From Martelella endophytica (GTDB taxonomy: Bacteria; Pseudomonadota; Alphaproteobacteria; Rhizobiales; Rhizobiaceae), in the NCBI RefSeq assembly GCF_000960975.1, contig NZ_CP010803.1:1030001-1094000 (forward strand): a stretch of 64,000 nt of DNA. Reading direction: 5' to 3'. A program made the position numbers and the translations under genes. The notes below the pieces were generated by a model. It was not told the DNA's origin and made no database searches. It was given only the letters and a program-made list of their open reading frames with translations. Below, piece after piece: positions 1 through 8,167 of the stretch; within the stretch, counting starts at the first letter, position 1; every line of letters begins with the position of its first letter.

Positions 1-2304
1 AATGGCAGGATCATCCTGCTTGAACCGCGCCGGCTTGCCGCGAGCGCCGCAGCCTTCCGGATGGCATCGCTTCTCGGCGAGGAACCCGGCGGCACGGTCG
101 GCTATCGCATGCGGCTCGACACGAGGGTCTCGGCAAGAACCCGTATCGAGGTGGTGACCGAAGGCGTGTTCGCGCGCATGGCGCTCGACGACCCGGAGCT
201 TGCCGGCGTATCGACGGTCATCTTCGACGAGTTCCACGAGCGCTCGCTCGATGCCGATTTCGGGCTGGCGCTGGCGCTCGACATTCGCTCCGGCCTGCGC
301 GAAGACCTGAAACTGCTGGTGATGTCGGCAACACTCGATGTCGGACGGATCGCCAGCCTTCTGGGCGATGCGCCGGTGATCGAGAGCGCCGGCCGCGCCT
401 ATCCGGTCGACATCCGCCACCGGCCGCGCACCCCGCAGGGCCGGATCGAGGACGATGTCGTCGCCGCCATCCTCGACATGCTGAAGGTGGAAGCCGGCTC
501 GATCCTTGCCTTCCTGCCGGGGCAGGCCGAGATCCGCCGCACGGCGGAGCGGCTCGAGCACCGCATCGGCTCGGATGTGACGCTCGCGCCCCTTTACGGC
601 AACCTGACCCGCGCCGAGCAGGACGCGGCGATCGCGCCGACCCAGCCCGGACGCCGAAAGGTCGTGCTCTCGACCGCGATTGCGGAAACCTCGATCACCA
701 TCGACGGTGTCACCATCGTCATCGACAGCGGGCTGCAGCGGCTGCCGGTGTTCGAGCCCGCGACCGGCATTACCCGGCTTGAGACGGTAAAGGTGTCGCG
801 CGCCTCCGCCGACCAGCGAGCCGGCCGCGCCGGGCGAACGGCGCCGGGGATTGCGCTTCGGCTCTGGCACGAGGGGCAGACGGCGGCGCTTGCAGCCTTC
901 ACCCGGCCCGAAATCCTGGCAAGCGATCTTTCGGGCCTGGTTCTCGATCTCGCGCATTGGGGCGTCGCCGACCCCGGCCAGCTTGCCTTCCTCGATCCCC
1001 CGCCCGGCCCCGCGCTGGCCGAAGCGAAACGGCTGGTCGGCGCGCTTGGTGCACTCGACGACGATGGCCGGCTGACGCCGACGGGCGAGCGTATGCGCGG
1101 GCTTTCGCTGCCGCCGCGGCTCGCCGCCATGGTCATCCATGCCGCCGCAGCCGGGACGGCGCGTGATGCCGCAATGCTCGCCGTGCTGCTTTCCGAACAG
1201 GGGCTTGGCGGCAACGGCGCCGATCTTTCCGAGCGGCTGCGGCGCTTCCGCCACGAGCGCTCGCCCCGGGCGGACGCCGCGCGCGGACTTGCCGACCGCA
1301 TCGCCAAGGCCGCCGGCGAAGCGGGTCGTTCGAACACGGCCACGGATGCCGGCGCGCTGCTCATCCATGCCTTTCCCGACCGGATCGCCATGGCGCGCGG
1401 CGGGCGCGGACGGTTCCTGATGGCAAACGGGCGGGGGGCGGAGGTGCCGGAAGACGACCCGCTGGCGGGCGAGCCCTTTCTGGTGATCGCCGATCTCACC
1501 GGCCAGGCGGCGCGCGGGCGCGTGCTCGCCGCCGCGCCCGTTTCACGTGGAACCATCGAGGCCGAACGCGGCGATCAGATCGAAACCGTCGAAGAATGCG
1601 TCTTCGATCGGGCAAGCCTTTCGGTGCGCGCCCGCACGGTCACACGGCTCGGCGCCCTGGTGCTCGCCGAACAGGCAGGCGTCCGGCCGAAGGGCGAAAG
1701 GGCGGCAACCGCACTCGCTGAGGGTCTGGCCACCCACGGGCTGTCGCTGATCGACATGCCGAAGGAGGCGGCGCATCTCATCGAGCGCATCGGCTTTCTC
1801 CATCGCAAACTTGGCGAACCCTGGCCGAATGTCAGCCCGGAGGGGTTGCTTTTGAGCCTCGACCGCTGGTTCACGCCGTTCCAGTCGGGCGTGACCGCGA
1901 TTTCGGCGATTACGGCGAAAAGCCTCGTCAGCGGGATTCAGGCGCTTCTGCCCTACCCGCTTGCCGCCGATCTCGATCGGTTGGCGCCGACGCATTTCAC
2001 CGCCCCCACAGGCGACCGCCTGCCGATCCGCTATGATGGCGACGAGCCGGTGCTGGCGATCCGGGTGCAGATGCTCTACGGGCTGAAGCGCCATCCGGTG
2101 ATTGCCGGTGGCGTGCCGCTGCTCCTGGAGCTCACCTCACCCGCCGGCCGGCCGATCCAGACGACACGCGACCTCACCGGCTTCTGGGCCGGCTCGTGGA
2201 AGGATGTGCGCGCCGACATGCGCGGGCGCTATCCCAAGCATCTCTGGCCGGAGGACCCGGCCAATGCCGAGGCGACGCGGCGCGCCAAACCGCGCGGAAC
2301 GTGA
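1..2304 (+). CDS. hrpB: ATP-dependent helicase HrpB, 5'-truncated by window edge
   Basis: DEAH/RHA-family ATP-dependent helicase of the HrpB type; its cellular role is poorly defined. The frame is open from base 1 (ILLEPRRLAA, motif Ia), so the true start and the Walker A segment lie upstream; the 767 visible residues are roughly 50 short of the usual family length. Visible motifs are DEFHE (about 76-80, motif II), SATLD (motif III), STAIAETSITIDGV (motif V) and QRAGRAGRT (motif VI), followed by the long HrpB C-terminal half ending in a WPEDP segment. The stop lies 33 bases before actS, so the two may be co-transcribed. A degenerate parS-like sequence sits inside the gene at 1539-1554. Identity is confident. 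Confidence 0.93.
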   Translation, partial: NGRIILLEPRRLAASAAAFRMASLLGEEPGGTVGYRMRLDTRVSARTRIEVVTEGVFARMALDDPELAGVSTVIFDEFHERSLDADFGLALALDIRSGLREDLKLLVMSATLDVGRIASLLGDAPVIESAGRAYPVDIRHRPRTPQGRIEDDVVAAILDMLKVEAGSILAFLPGQAEIRRTAERLEHRIGSDVTLAPLYGNLTRAEQDAAIAPTQPGRRKVVLSTAIAETSITIDGVTIVIDSGLQRLPVFEPATGITRLETVKVSRASADQRAGRAGRTAPGIALRLWHEGQTAALAAFTRPEILASDLSGLVLDLAHWGVADPGQLAFLDPPPGPALAEAKRLVGALGALDDDGRLTPTGERMRGLSLPPRLAAMVIHAAAAGTARDAAMLAVLLSEQGLGGNGADLSERLRRFRHERSPRADAARGLADRIAKAAGEAGRSNTATDAGALLIHAFPDRIAMARGGRGRFLMANGRGAEVPEDDPLAGEPFLVIADLTGQAARGRVLAAAPVSRGTIEAERGDQIETVEECVFDRASLSVRARTVTRLGALVLAEQAGVRPKGERAATALAEGLATHGLSLIDMPKEAAHLIERIGFLHRKLGEPWPNVSPEGLLLSLDRWFTPFQSGVTAISAITAKSLVSGIQALLPYPLAADLDRLAPTHFTAPTGDRLPIRYDGDEPVLAIRVQMLYGLKRHPVIAGGVPLLLELTSPAGRPIQTTRDLTGFWAGSWKDVRADMRGRYPKHLWPEDPANAEATRRAKPRGT
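1539..1554. other. degenerate parS-like site inside hrpB
   Basis: The 14-base core GTTTCACGTGGAAC differs at one position from the canonical parS core GTTTCACGTGAAAC; the full 16-mer has three mismatches. It lies in coding sequence about 42-44 kb from the two perfect parS sites. ParB binding is an inference; a single near-match in a GC-rich gene could be chance. Confidence 0.35.
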
Positions 2305-2337
2305 TAGGGCTCAACGGCCACCAACAGGGAGCAAAGC

Positions 2338-3633
2338 GTGAAACCACCGGTCGCCGAAATGGTCGAGAAGGATCGCCGCCGCAGCCTCAGACTGCAGACG
2401 CTGGTGCGGCTCAGATGGCTTGCCGTCGCCGGCCAGACGGCAACGGCGCTTTATGTCGCCTTCGGGCTCGGCTTTCCGATGCCGATCATCCCCGTCTTCG
2501 CGCTGATCGCCGCACTTGCCTTCGGCAATCTGGTGCTCACGATCCGGTTTCCGGCGACCCAGCGGGTCGGCCCGCGCATCGCCTTCTCGCTTCTCTGCTT
2601 CGACCTGATGCAGCTCACCGCACTGCTCTACCTGACCGGCGGGCTGGCGAACCCGTTTGCGCCGCTGATTTCCGTTCCCGTGATCATCTCGTTCACCGCG
2701 CTGCCGCTGCATCACGCGATCGCGCTTCTGGCGCTGGCCGTCTCCGGCGTCTCGGCGCTGGCGCTCAGCCCGTTTCCGCTGCCCTGGCATATGGGGCTTT
2801 CGGTGGAGCTGGAACCGGTGCTGCAGTTCGGCGTCTGGATCGCGATCATCTCGATGCTGGCCTTTGCCGCCTTTTATGCCCGCCGCATCTCGCAGGAAGC
2901 GCAGCAGATATCCGATGCGCTTGCGGCCACCGAGCTGGTGCTGCAGCGCGAGCAGCATCTCTCGCAGCTCGACGGTCTAGCGGCAGCAGCCGCCCATGAG
3001 CTCGGCACGCCGCTTGCGACGATCGCGGTGGTGGCGAAGGAGATGGAACGCAGCCTTGCCGGCGATTCCGATTATGGCGAGGATGTGCAGCTCCTTGTCA
3101 GCCAGAGCCAGCGCTGCCGCGATATCCTCGCCCGCCTCACCTCGCTTTCCAAGGATGACGAGGCGCATATGCGCCGCCTGCCGCTGTCGTCGCTGATCGA
3201 GGAGGTTGCCGCCCCGCACCGGCCTTTCGTCGCTGAAATGAAGATCGATATTGCCGGCGAGCCAGGCGACGAACCGGTCGGCCAGCGCAATCCCGGCATC
3301 CTCTACGGGCTCGGCAATATCATCGAGAACGCCGTCGAACATGCGGCCCGCACCGTCACCGTCAGCGCCCGCTACAGCGAAACGCAGGTGACGATTACCA
3401 TCGACGACGACGGTATCGGCTATACGCCGGAAATCCTGCCGCGCATCGGCGATCCCTTCGTCTCGCACCGGCAGAAAGGCGAGAGCCGCGCCGGAGGCCT
3501 CGGCCTCGGCCTGTTCATCGCCAAGACACTGCTCGAACGCTCAGGCGCGACGCTGACCTTCGAGAATGCCGGCGGCGCCCGCATCACCGTCACCTGGCCG
3601 CGCTGGCGGATGGAAACCGGATCAGAAGGCTGA
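2338..3633 (+). CDS. actS: redox sensor histidine kinase ActS (RegB/PrrB family)
   Basis: Membrane sensor kinase of the RegB/PrrB/ActS family, which phosphorylates ActR/RegA in response to redox state. The 431-residue protein starts at a GTG (2338) behind an AGGGAG ribosome site. Residues about 25-180 form about six membrane segments and contain GGLANPF (101-107), the family's quinone-sensing loop. The H-box is AAAHELGTPLATIA with phospho-acceptor His220. Cys260 in QRCRDIL matches the redox-active cysteine of RegB (Cys265 in Rhodobacter). The ATPase domain shows NIIENAVEHA and a GLGLGLFIAK G-box. The cognate regulator gene lies 1.7 kb downstream on the same strand, separated by an inverted MFS gene. 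High confidence. Confidence 0.93.
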   Translation: MKPPVAEMVEKDRRRSLRLQTLVRLRWLAVAGQTATALYVAFGLGFPMPIIPVFALIAALAFGNLVLTIRFPATQRVGPRIAFSLLCFDLMQLTALLYLTGGLANPFAPLISVPVIISFTALPLHHAIALLALAVSGVSALALSPFPLPWHMGLSVELEPVLQFGVWIAIISMLAFAAFYARRISQEAQQISDALAATELVLQREQHLSQLDGLAAAAAHELGTPLATIAVVAKEMERSLAGDSDYGEDVQLLVSQSQRCRDILARLTSLSKDDEAHMRRLPLSSLIEEVAAPHRPFVAEMKIDIAGEPGDEPVGQRNPGILYGLGNIIENAVEHAARTVTVSARYSETQVTITIDDDGIGYTPEILPRIGDPFVSHRQKGESRAGGLGLGLFIAKTLLERSGATLTFENAGGARITVTWPRWRMETGSEG

Positions 3634-3650
3634 AACGTTGACCTGAGGCT

Positions 3651-3756
3651 TCAAAGCATTTCCGCGTTTCATGGAAACGCAAAACGCCTTATCTCTTTGT
3701 TTTTTCGCAATTCCGGACGGTGAACCGCTATCCACTTCAGTTGGAATTGCTTCAGG
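3651..3756. repeat. Rhizobiaceae-type intergenic mosaic repeat
   Basis: The stretch from AAAGCATTTCCGCGTTTCAT to GGAATTGCTTC contains short internal inverted segments (GCGTTTC..GAAACGC) and the block CGCAATTCCGGACGG. From memory, very similar segments recur between genes in Agrobacterium, Rhizobium and Sinorhizobium. It fills the gap after actS and reaches the stop codon of the convergent MFS gene. No other copy was noticed in this window. Assignment as a repeat rests on recall, not on a search. Confidence 0.5.
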
Positions 3757-5011
3757 CATCCTCCGCCGGCAGGGTTTGCGACAGGAAGATCGCAACCGTG
3801 GCAAGCGCGGCAAACAGCGCCAGCAGGAAACCGGGCGCCAGGGTGAAGCCGGTCTGCTGGATGATGAAGGTGGCAGCCAGCGGCGTCAGCCCGCCGACGA
3901 GCGCAAAGCCGATATTGTAGACGAAGGCGACGCCCGAATAGCGCACGTCCGTCGGGAAGATCGCGGTCAGCAGCACCGGCCCGAGCCCCCAGGCGAAGGC
4001 GCCGATGAGCGAGATCACGATCATCGCCGGCATCAGTTCGCCGACCCCCTGGTGGATCCACACATAGACCGGGATGGCCGCGATCGCGAGGGCGAGTGCG
4101 GCGATGAAGGCCGGCACCTTGATGCCGACGAAATCGGAGATCAGCCCGGCCAGCGGCATCGGCAGCGAGAAGAGGATGATGCCGACGAGAACCGCGGTCG
4201 AGACCTGATCCGGATCGTATTTGAGGAAATCGGTCAGGTAGGAGTTCATGTAGAGATAGAGCAGCGGAACGGTGGCCGCGCCGAGCCCGGTGACGAACAG
4301 GCCGATCCACACGGCGCGGCGATGGTCACGGAAAAGCGCCGCAAGCGGCACCTTGTGGGTGGCGGCCTCCAGCTCGGCGAAGGCAGGGCTTTCGGAAAGG
4401 CGCGCACGCAGGACGAAACCGGCAATCGCCACCAGCCCGCCGATGAAGAAGCCGATGCGCCAGCCATAGGACAGGACCGCGGCATCGGAAAGCAAAAGCT
4501 CGATTGCCCATTGCACCGCCTGGGCGGCGAGCATGCCGACATTGATGATCATGAACAGGAAGCCGCAGGCAAGGCCGCGGCGTTTCGGCATCGTCTCGGT
4601 GATCAGCGTCATCGCGCCGGGGATCTCGCCGCCGAGGCAGAGGCCCTGCACCATGCGCAGCGCCACGAGCGCGATGGTGGCGGAAATGCCCCAGCTGGCA
4701 TAGCCCGGCATGAAGGCGATGAGGAAGGTGGCACCCGCCATGCCGGCGATCGACACCCTCAGCATCAGCTTGCGGCCGTAGCGATCGCCGAAATGGGAAA
4801 ACAGGATGCCACCGATCGGGCGGACGAGATAGCCGGCGGCAAAGACGGCAAAGGCGGCAAGAAGTCGGGTTGCCGCGGCTTCGGAAGGAAAGAAGGTCTT
4901 GCCGATCTGCGAGGCGAACGAGGCATAGATCACAAAATCATAGAATTCGAGCCCGCCGCCCATGCTGCCGAGAAAGAGCGCGCGGTTGCGCTCGCTGGCC
5001 GTGACTGTCAT
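3752..5011 (-). CDS. MFS transporter, metabolite:H+ symporter type
   Basis: Major facilitator permease of the metabolite:H+ symporter branch (ProP/KgtP/ShiA-like), predicted to take up a small organic solute with protons; the substrate cannot be read from sequence. The 419-residue protein has about 12 membrane segments, the loop motif GDRYGRK after TM2, and N-terminal GGGLEFYDFVIYA, typical of this branch. I chose the ATG at 5011 because AGGGGGA lies just upstream; an in-frame extension to 5152 is arginine-rich and lacks a membrane signature. The gene lies inverted between actS and actR, which are adjacent in many relatives, and its 3' end abuts a mosaic repeat, so it may be a later insertion. 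Confidence 0.85.
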   Translation of the reverse strand: MTVTASERNRALFLGSMGGGLEFYDFVIYASFASQIGKTFFPSEAAATRLLAAFAVFAAGYLVRPIGGILFSHFGDRYGRKLMLRVSIAGMAGATFLIAFMPGYASWGISATIALVALRMVQGLCLGGEIPGAMTLITETMPKRRGLACGFLFMIINVGMLAAQAVQWAIELLLSDAAVLSYGWRIGFFIGGLVAIAGFVLRARLSESPAFAELEAATHKVPLAALFRDHRRAVWIGLFVTGLGAATVPLLYLYMNSYLTDFLKYDPDQVSTAVLVGIILFSLPMPLAGLISDFVGIKVPAFIAALALAIAAIPVYVWIHQGVGELMPAMIVISLIGAFAWGLGPVLLTAIFPTDVRYSGVAFVYNIGFALVGGLTPLAATFIIQQTGFTLAPGFLLALFAALATVAIFLSQTLPAEDA

Positions 5012-5290
5012 CTGTTCCCCCTGGCATTCACGAAGTTGCGGCGATGACGTTGACCGATTGCGGCCGCCGAGGCAAGAGCAGACAAGGCGCGCCCGCGGGC
5101 GGGTTCCGCAGCCCCTGTGACCGTCCTGCGCCGCCGAAACGGCAGCCCTCACGCCTTCTTGTGTTCTTTCGAGGCGATTTGGGCGATTTCTTGCGATTTA
5201 CGAAGGGGCTAGAGGGTTTACCCGGTGGCGGCGGGGAGTCATAAACGTCCGGACGAAAACAAATAAGCGGCGAAACCCGCAAAGAGCAGG

Positions 5291-5884
5291 ATGATGAGCA
5301 CACAGGAAACGACCGGTGCGGAGGAAAACCACGAGGTGACAGCGGAGGGTCTGCCGCCCGGCGACCTCAGCCTTTTGATTGTCGATGACGATGCGCCGTT
5401 GCTGCGCCGGCTGGCGCGGGCGATGGAAAGCCGTGGCTTCGATGTCGATACCGCCGCCTCCGTTGCCGAGGGCGTCGAGCGCGCCGGCGCCCGGCCGCCG
5501 AAATATGCGGTGATCGACCTGCGGCTCGAGGATGGCAGCGGGCTCGACGTCATCGCCGCGATCCGCAAGGCGCGCGACGACACGCGCATCGTGGTGCTCA
5601 CCGGCTATGGCAATATCGCCACCGCCGTGACGGCCGTGAAGCTCGGCGCGCTCGATTATCTGGCAAAGCCAGCCGATGCCGACGATATCGTGCACGCGCT
5701 GACGCAGCAGCCTGGCGAGAAGGTATCCCTGCCCGAAAATCCGATGTCCGCCGACAGGGTCCGCTGGGAGCATATCCAGCGTGTCTACGAGATGTGCGAT
5801 CGCAACGTCTCCGAAACCGCCCGCCGGCTCAACATGCACCGCCGCACGCTTCAGCGCATCCTGGCCAAGCGCGCGCCGAAATAG
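5291..5884 (+). CDS. actR: response regulator ActR (RegA/PrrA family)
   Basis: DNA-binding response regulator partnered with ActS; the family controls redox- and acid-responsive genes. The receiver domain spans about 25-145 with the acidic cluster VDDD (31-34), phospho-acceptor Asp76 in AVIDLRLEDGSG, Thr104 and Lys126 (LAKPADADD). A proline-bearing linker leads to a FIS-type helix-turn-helix at the C-terminus (NVSETARRLNMHRRTLQRIL), a hallmark of RegA. The protein is 197 residues, slightly longer than RegA because of the N-terminal tail; starts at 5291 and 5294 are both possible. The 279-base region to the divergent MFS start should hold its promoter, but no clear operator is visible. Confidence 0.92.
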   Translation: MMSTQETTGAEENHEVTAEGLPPGDLSLLIVDDDAPLLRRLARAMESRGFDVDTAASVAEGVERAGARPPKYAVIDLRLEDGSGLDVIAAIRKARDDTRIVVLTGYGNIATAVTAVKLGALDYLAKPADADDIVHALTQQPGEKVSLPENPMSADRVRWEHIQRVYEMCDRNVSETARRLNMHRRTLQRILAKRAPK

Positions 5885-5886
5885 GC

Positions 5887-6375
5887 TCAGCTCTCGTTCT
5901 CGAACTTCTCCAGCGCCAGTTCCGCATCGGTCAGGCGCTGGCCGGCGAGCCGTGCGAAGGCGAGGGTCAGCATCTTCCGGCGTGCCGGCGGCAGCCTGTG
6001 CTCCGGCGCTCCGCGGATGACTTCGGCATGGTAACGATCGGCGAGGATCAGGCCGCAATCTTCCGGGAAGATGTCGAGCGGCACGCCCTGATGGGTGGCA
6101 AAGAACAGCCGGTCGCAGAAATCGCGATACTCCGGCCATTTCCGGTCCACCCGGAAATCCTCGATCGAGGTCTTGATCTCGATGACCCAGATTTCGCCCT
6201 TTTCCGAAATGCTGATGAGGTCGGCCCGCCGGCCGTTTCTGAGCGTCATCTCGCTGATGGCGGCGTGGCGCATATGGGTAAGCAGGTGCTGAACGCCGCG
6301 CCGCACCATCATGGCACGTTCCGACTGACGGCCGTCCGCCGTCGGGTTCCGACCGTGCAGTTCGACTATCGCCAT
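5887..6375 (-). CDS. mmcB: MmcB family DNA repair protein
   Basis: PD-(D/E)XK superfamily protein of the MmcB family, an alphaproteobacterial factor linked to DNA damage tolerance in Caulobacter. From the chosen ATG (6375, AAGGAAG upstream) the protein has 162 residues. The nuclease-like core is visible as GRRADLISI (Asp52) followed by VIEIKTS (Glu67, Lys69), then EDFRVDRKWPEYRDFCD. The 3' end is two bases from the end of the convergent actR. The frame extends seven codons further upstream, but the internal start has the better ribosome site. Biochemical activity is inferred from the family. Confidence 0.85.
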   Translation of the reverse strand: MAIVELHGRNPTADGRQSERAMMVRRGVQHLLTHMRHAAISEMTLRNGRRADLISISEKGEIWVIEIKTSIEDFRVDRKWPEYRDFCDRLFFATHQGVPLDIFPEDCGLILADRYHAEVIRGAPEHRLPPARRKMLTLAFARLAGQRLTDAELALEKFENES

Positions 6376-6531
6376 GGGAACTTCCTTCGCTCGCAATGCA
6401 TTATGTCATGATCGCGGCGACAAAGGGGCAATCAAATGTCCGGTTGTTGCCGCCCCGCAACCAATTGTTAAACATAAAATGATATATGCCAGATAAATTG
6501 TATCGACAGCAACGCCGCCGAAAGATCCTCC

Positions 6532-7176
6532 ATGCTCATTAAGAACGCCCTGATTGCCATGTCACTGGTCAGCCTGATGGCTGCCGCCGGCTGCACGACC
6601 ACCGACATGTCCTCTTCCAGCACCATGGCGCCGATCTCGGCCTATGCGGCTTATAACGACGACGGTTTCGACCTCCCACGCGTGCCGATCACGCAGGTCG
6701 ATGACAAGTACCGCCGCCAGATCATCAATTACACCACCGACGAGGCCCCCGGTACCATCATCGTCGATACCAAGGACCGGCTGCTTTACTACGTGCTGGA
6801 GGACGGCAAGGCCGTTCGCTACGGCATCGGCGTTGGCCGCGACGGCTTCCGCTGGTCGGGCGATGCCTATGTCGGCCGCCGCGCCGAATGGCCGACCTGG
6901 TATCCGCCGTCAGCCATGGTCAAGCGCCAGCCGGAGCTGAAGGAATTCGCCGGCGGCATGCCGCCCGGCATCATGAACCCGCTCGGCGCCCGCGCCCTCT
7001 ACCTCTACAAGAACGGCAACGACACGATGTTCCGCATCCACGGCAACCCGGACTGGACCTCGATCGGCCAGGCGGTGTCTTCCGGATGCATTCGCATGAT
7101 CAACCAGGATATCATCGACCTTTATGCCCGCGTCGACCCCGACAAGCGCACCAAGGTGATCGTGCTTCCGGGTTGA
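6532..7176 (+). CDS. L,D-transpeptidase (YkuD) lipoprotein
   Basis: Probable periplasmic L,D-transpeptidase acting on peptidoglycan or tethering outer-membrane proteins to it. The N-terminus carries a lipoprotein signal with lipobox LMAAAGC, giving Cys21 as the lipidated residue. The YkuD domain covers about 70-212, with catalytic His170 (FRIHGN) and Cys186 (SSGCIRM). The 214-residue length fits single-domain rhizobial ErfK/YbiS/YcfS/YnhG proteins. It stands alone, has an AT-rich upstream region (about 6440-6510), and ends at a strong intrinsic terminator. Which reaction it performs (3-3 crosslink or protein anchoring) cannot be told. Confidence 0.9.
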   Translation: MLIKNALIAMSLVSLMAAAGCTTTDMSSSSTMAPISAYAAYNDDGFDLPRVPITQVDDKYRRQIINYTTDEAPGTIIVDTKDRLLYYVLEDGKAVRYGIGVGRDGFRWSGDAYVGRRAEWPTWYPPSAMVKRQPELKEFAGGMPPGIMNPLGARALYLYKNGNDTMFRIHGNPDWTSIGQAVSSGCIRMINQDIIDLYARVDPDKRTKVIVLPG

Positions 7177-7203
7177 GACCGGCGCAGCTTCGACAATCTG
7201 AAG

Positions 7204-7230
7204 GGCGGCTCCCGCGGAGCCGCCTTTTTT
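7204..7230 (+). terminator. intrinsic terminator after L,D-transpeptidase
   Basis: Perfect 8-bp stem GGCGGCTC / GAGCCGCC with a 5-base loop (7212-7216), followed by six T. Confidence 0.9.
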
Positions 7231-7252
7231 CATGCCGTCTTTCATATTCGTC

Positions 7253-8026
7253 TCACCGCCCGAACAGCGCATCGGTCGCCGGCAGGCCGGTGATGGCTGC
7301 GACCGCGATCAGCAGATAGGCGACGACGCGGAAGACCTCCGGCCGCGCCAGCGGAAAAAGCCGCATGCCGATGATGACGCCGAGAAGATAGGCGGGCTCG
7401 ACGATCGCCACCAGTGGCAGGACCGAGAGATCGAGAAGGCCGCCGGCCGTGTAGGACAGGAACGAGACGATACCGCTCAGCGTGAAGAACAGCATGATAT
7501 TGGCGCGGGCGATATGGTGTTCGCGGTCGGAACCGAGCCAGAGCGCGACGACCGGCGGCCCGGCGATCTGCGCCAGCCCGCCGAAGAAGCCTGCCACGGT
7601 TCCCGTTCCGACAAGAAGCGGCGCCGTCAGCCGTCCCCGGTAGCGCGCGCCCGAAACCAGAAGCAACAGCAGCAGGACAACGATCACCGAGATCGCCCAG
7701 CGCACCACGAGCGGATCGAGGCGGGCGAGCATCGCCGCGCCGGCCGGCACGGAAATCGAGGCACCGGCGACCATCAGCAGCACCTTGCGTTTCTCGCCGA
7801 GCCTGAAGGCCGAGGGCACGGTGGGCAGCGTGCCGATGAAATCGACCAGCATCAGCAGAGGTGCCGCGACCCGCGGCCCGATGACCAGGCTTGCAAGCGG
7901 CATGAAGATCATCGCCCCGCCAAAGCCGGAAAAGCCGCGCGCCATGCCCGCAACGCAGGCGAAAGCGGCAACGAGGGCAAGGGACGCCGGCGAATGCGCG
8001 GCAAAGGCTTCTGCGAAGAACGACAT
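7253..8026 (-). CDS. sulfite exporter TauE/SafE family membrane protein
   Basis: Integral membrane protein of the TauE/SafE (DUF81) family, 257 residues from the ATG at 8026. It shows the family's glycine-rich N-terminal segment GMARGFSGFGGAMIFMP, a repeat-like second half (GTVAGFFGGLAQIAGPP) and about seven to eight hydrophobic segments, including a run VVLLLLLLVSG. Members export sulfite, sulfoacetate or other organic anions, or are uncharacterised. No sulfur-metabolism gene is adjacent, so the substrate is unknown. It converges on the L,D-transpeptidase gene and is divergent from nspC. A longer in-frame extension to 9190 runs antisense to nspC and is rejected. Confidence 0.85.
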   Translation of the reverse strand: MSFFAEAFAAHSPASLALVAAFACVAGMARGFSGFGGAMIFMPLASLVIGPRVAAPLLMLVDFIGTLPTVPSAFRLGEKRKVLLMVAGASISVPAGAAMLARLDPLVVRWAISVIVVLLLLLLVSGARYRGRLTAPLLVGTGTVAGFFGGLAQIAGPPVVALWLGSDREHHIARANIMLFFTLSGIVSFLSYTAGGLLDLSVLPLVAIVEPAYLLGVIIGMRLFPLARPEVFRVVAYLLIAVAAITGLPATDALFGR

Positions 8027-8167
8027 CGAGGATTCCGGGCGGGTCGTACCGCGCTTACCATATCGGACCGGCAAGTAAAATCGGCCGTATCGGTTGATTT
8101 TGCCGCCCGCTCGAATATGTAGACCCCGAAACGCGCCGTTGGCGCTTGCCCGGAAAAGGTCACGCCG

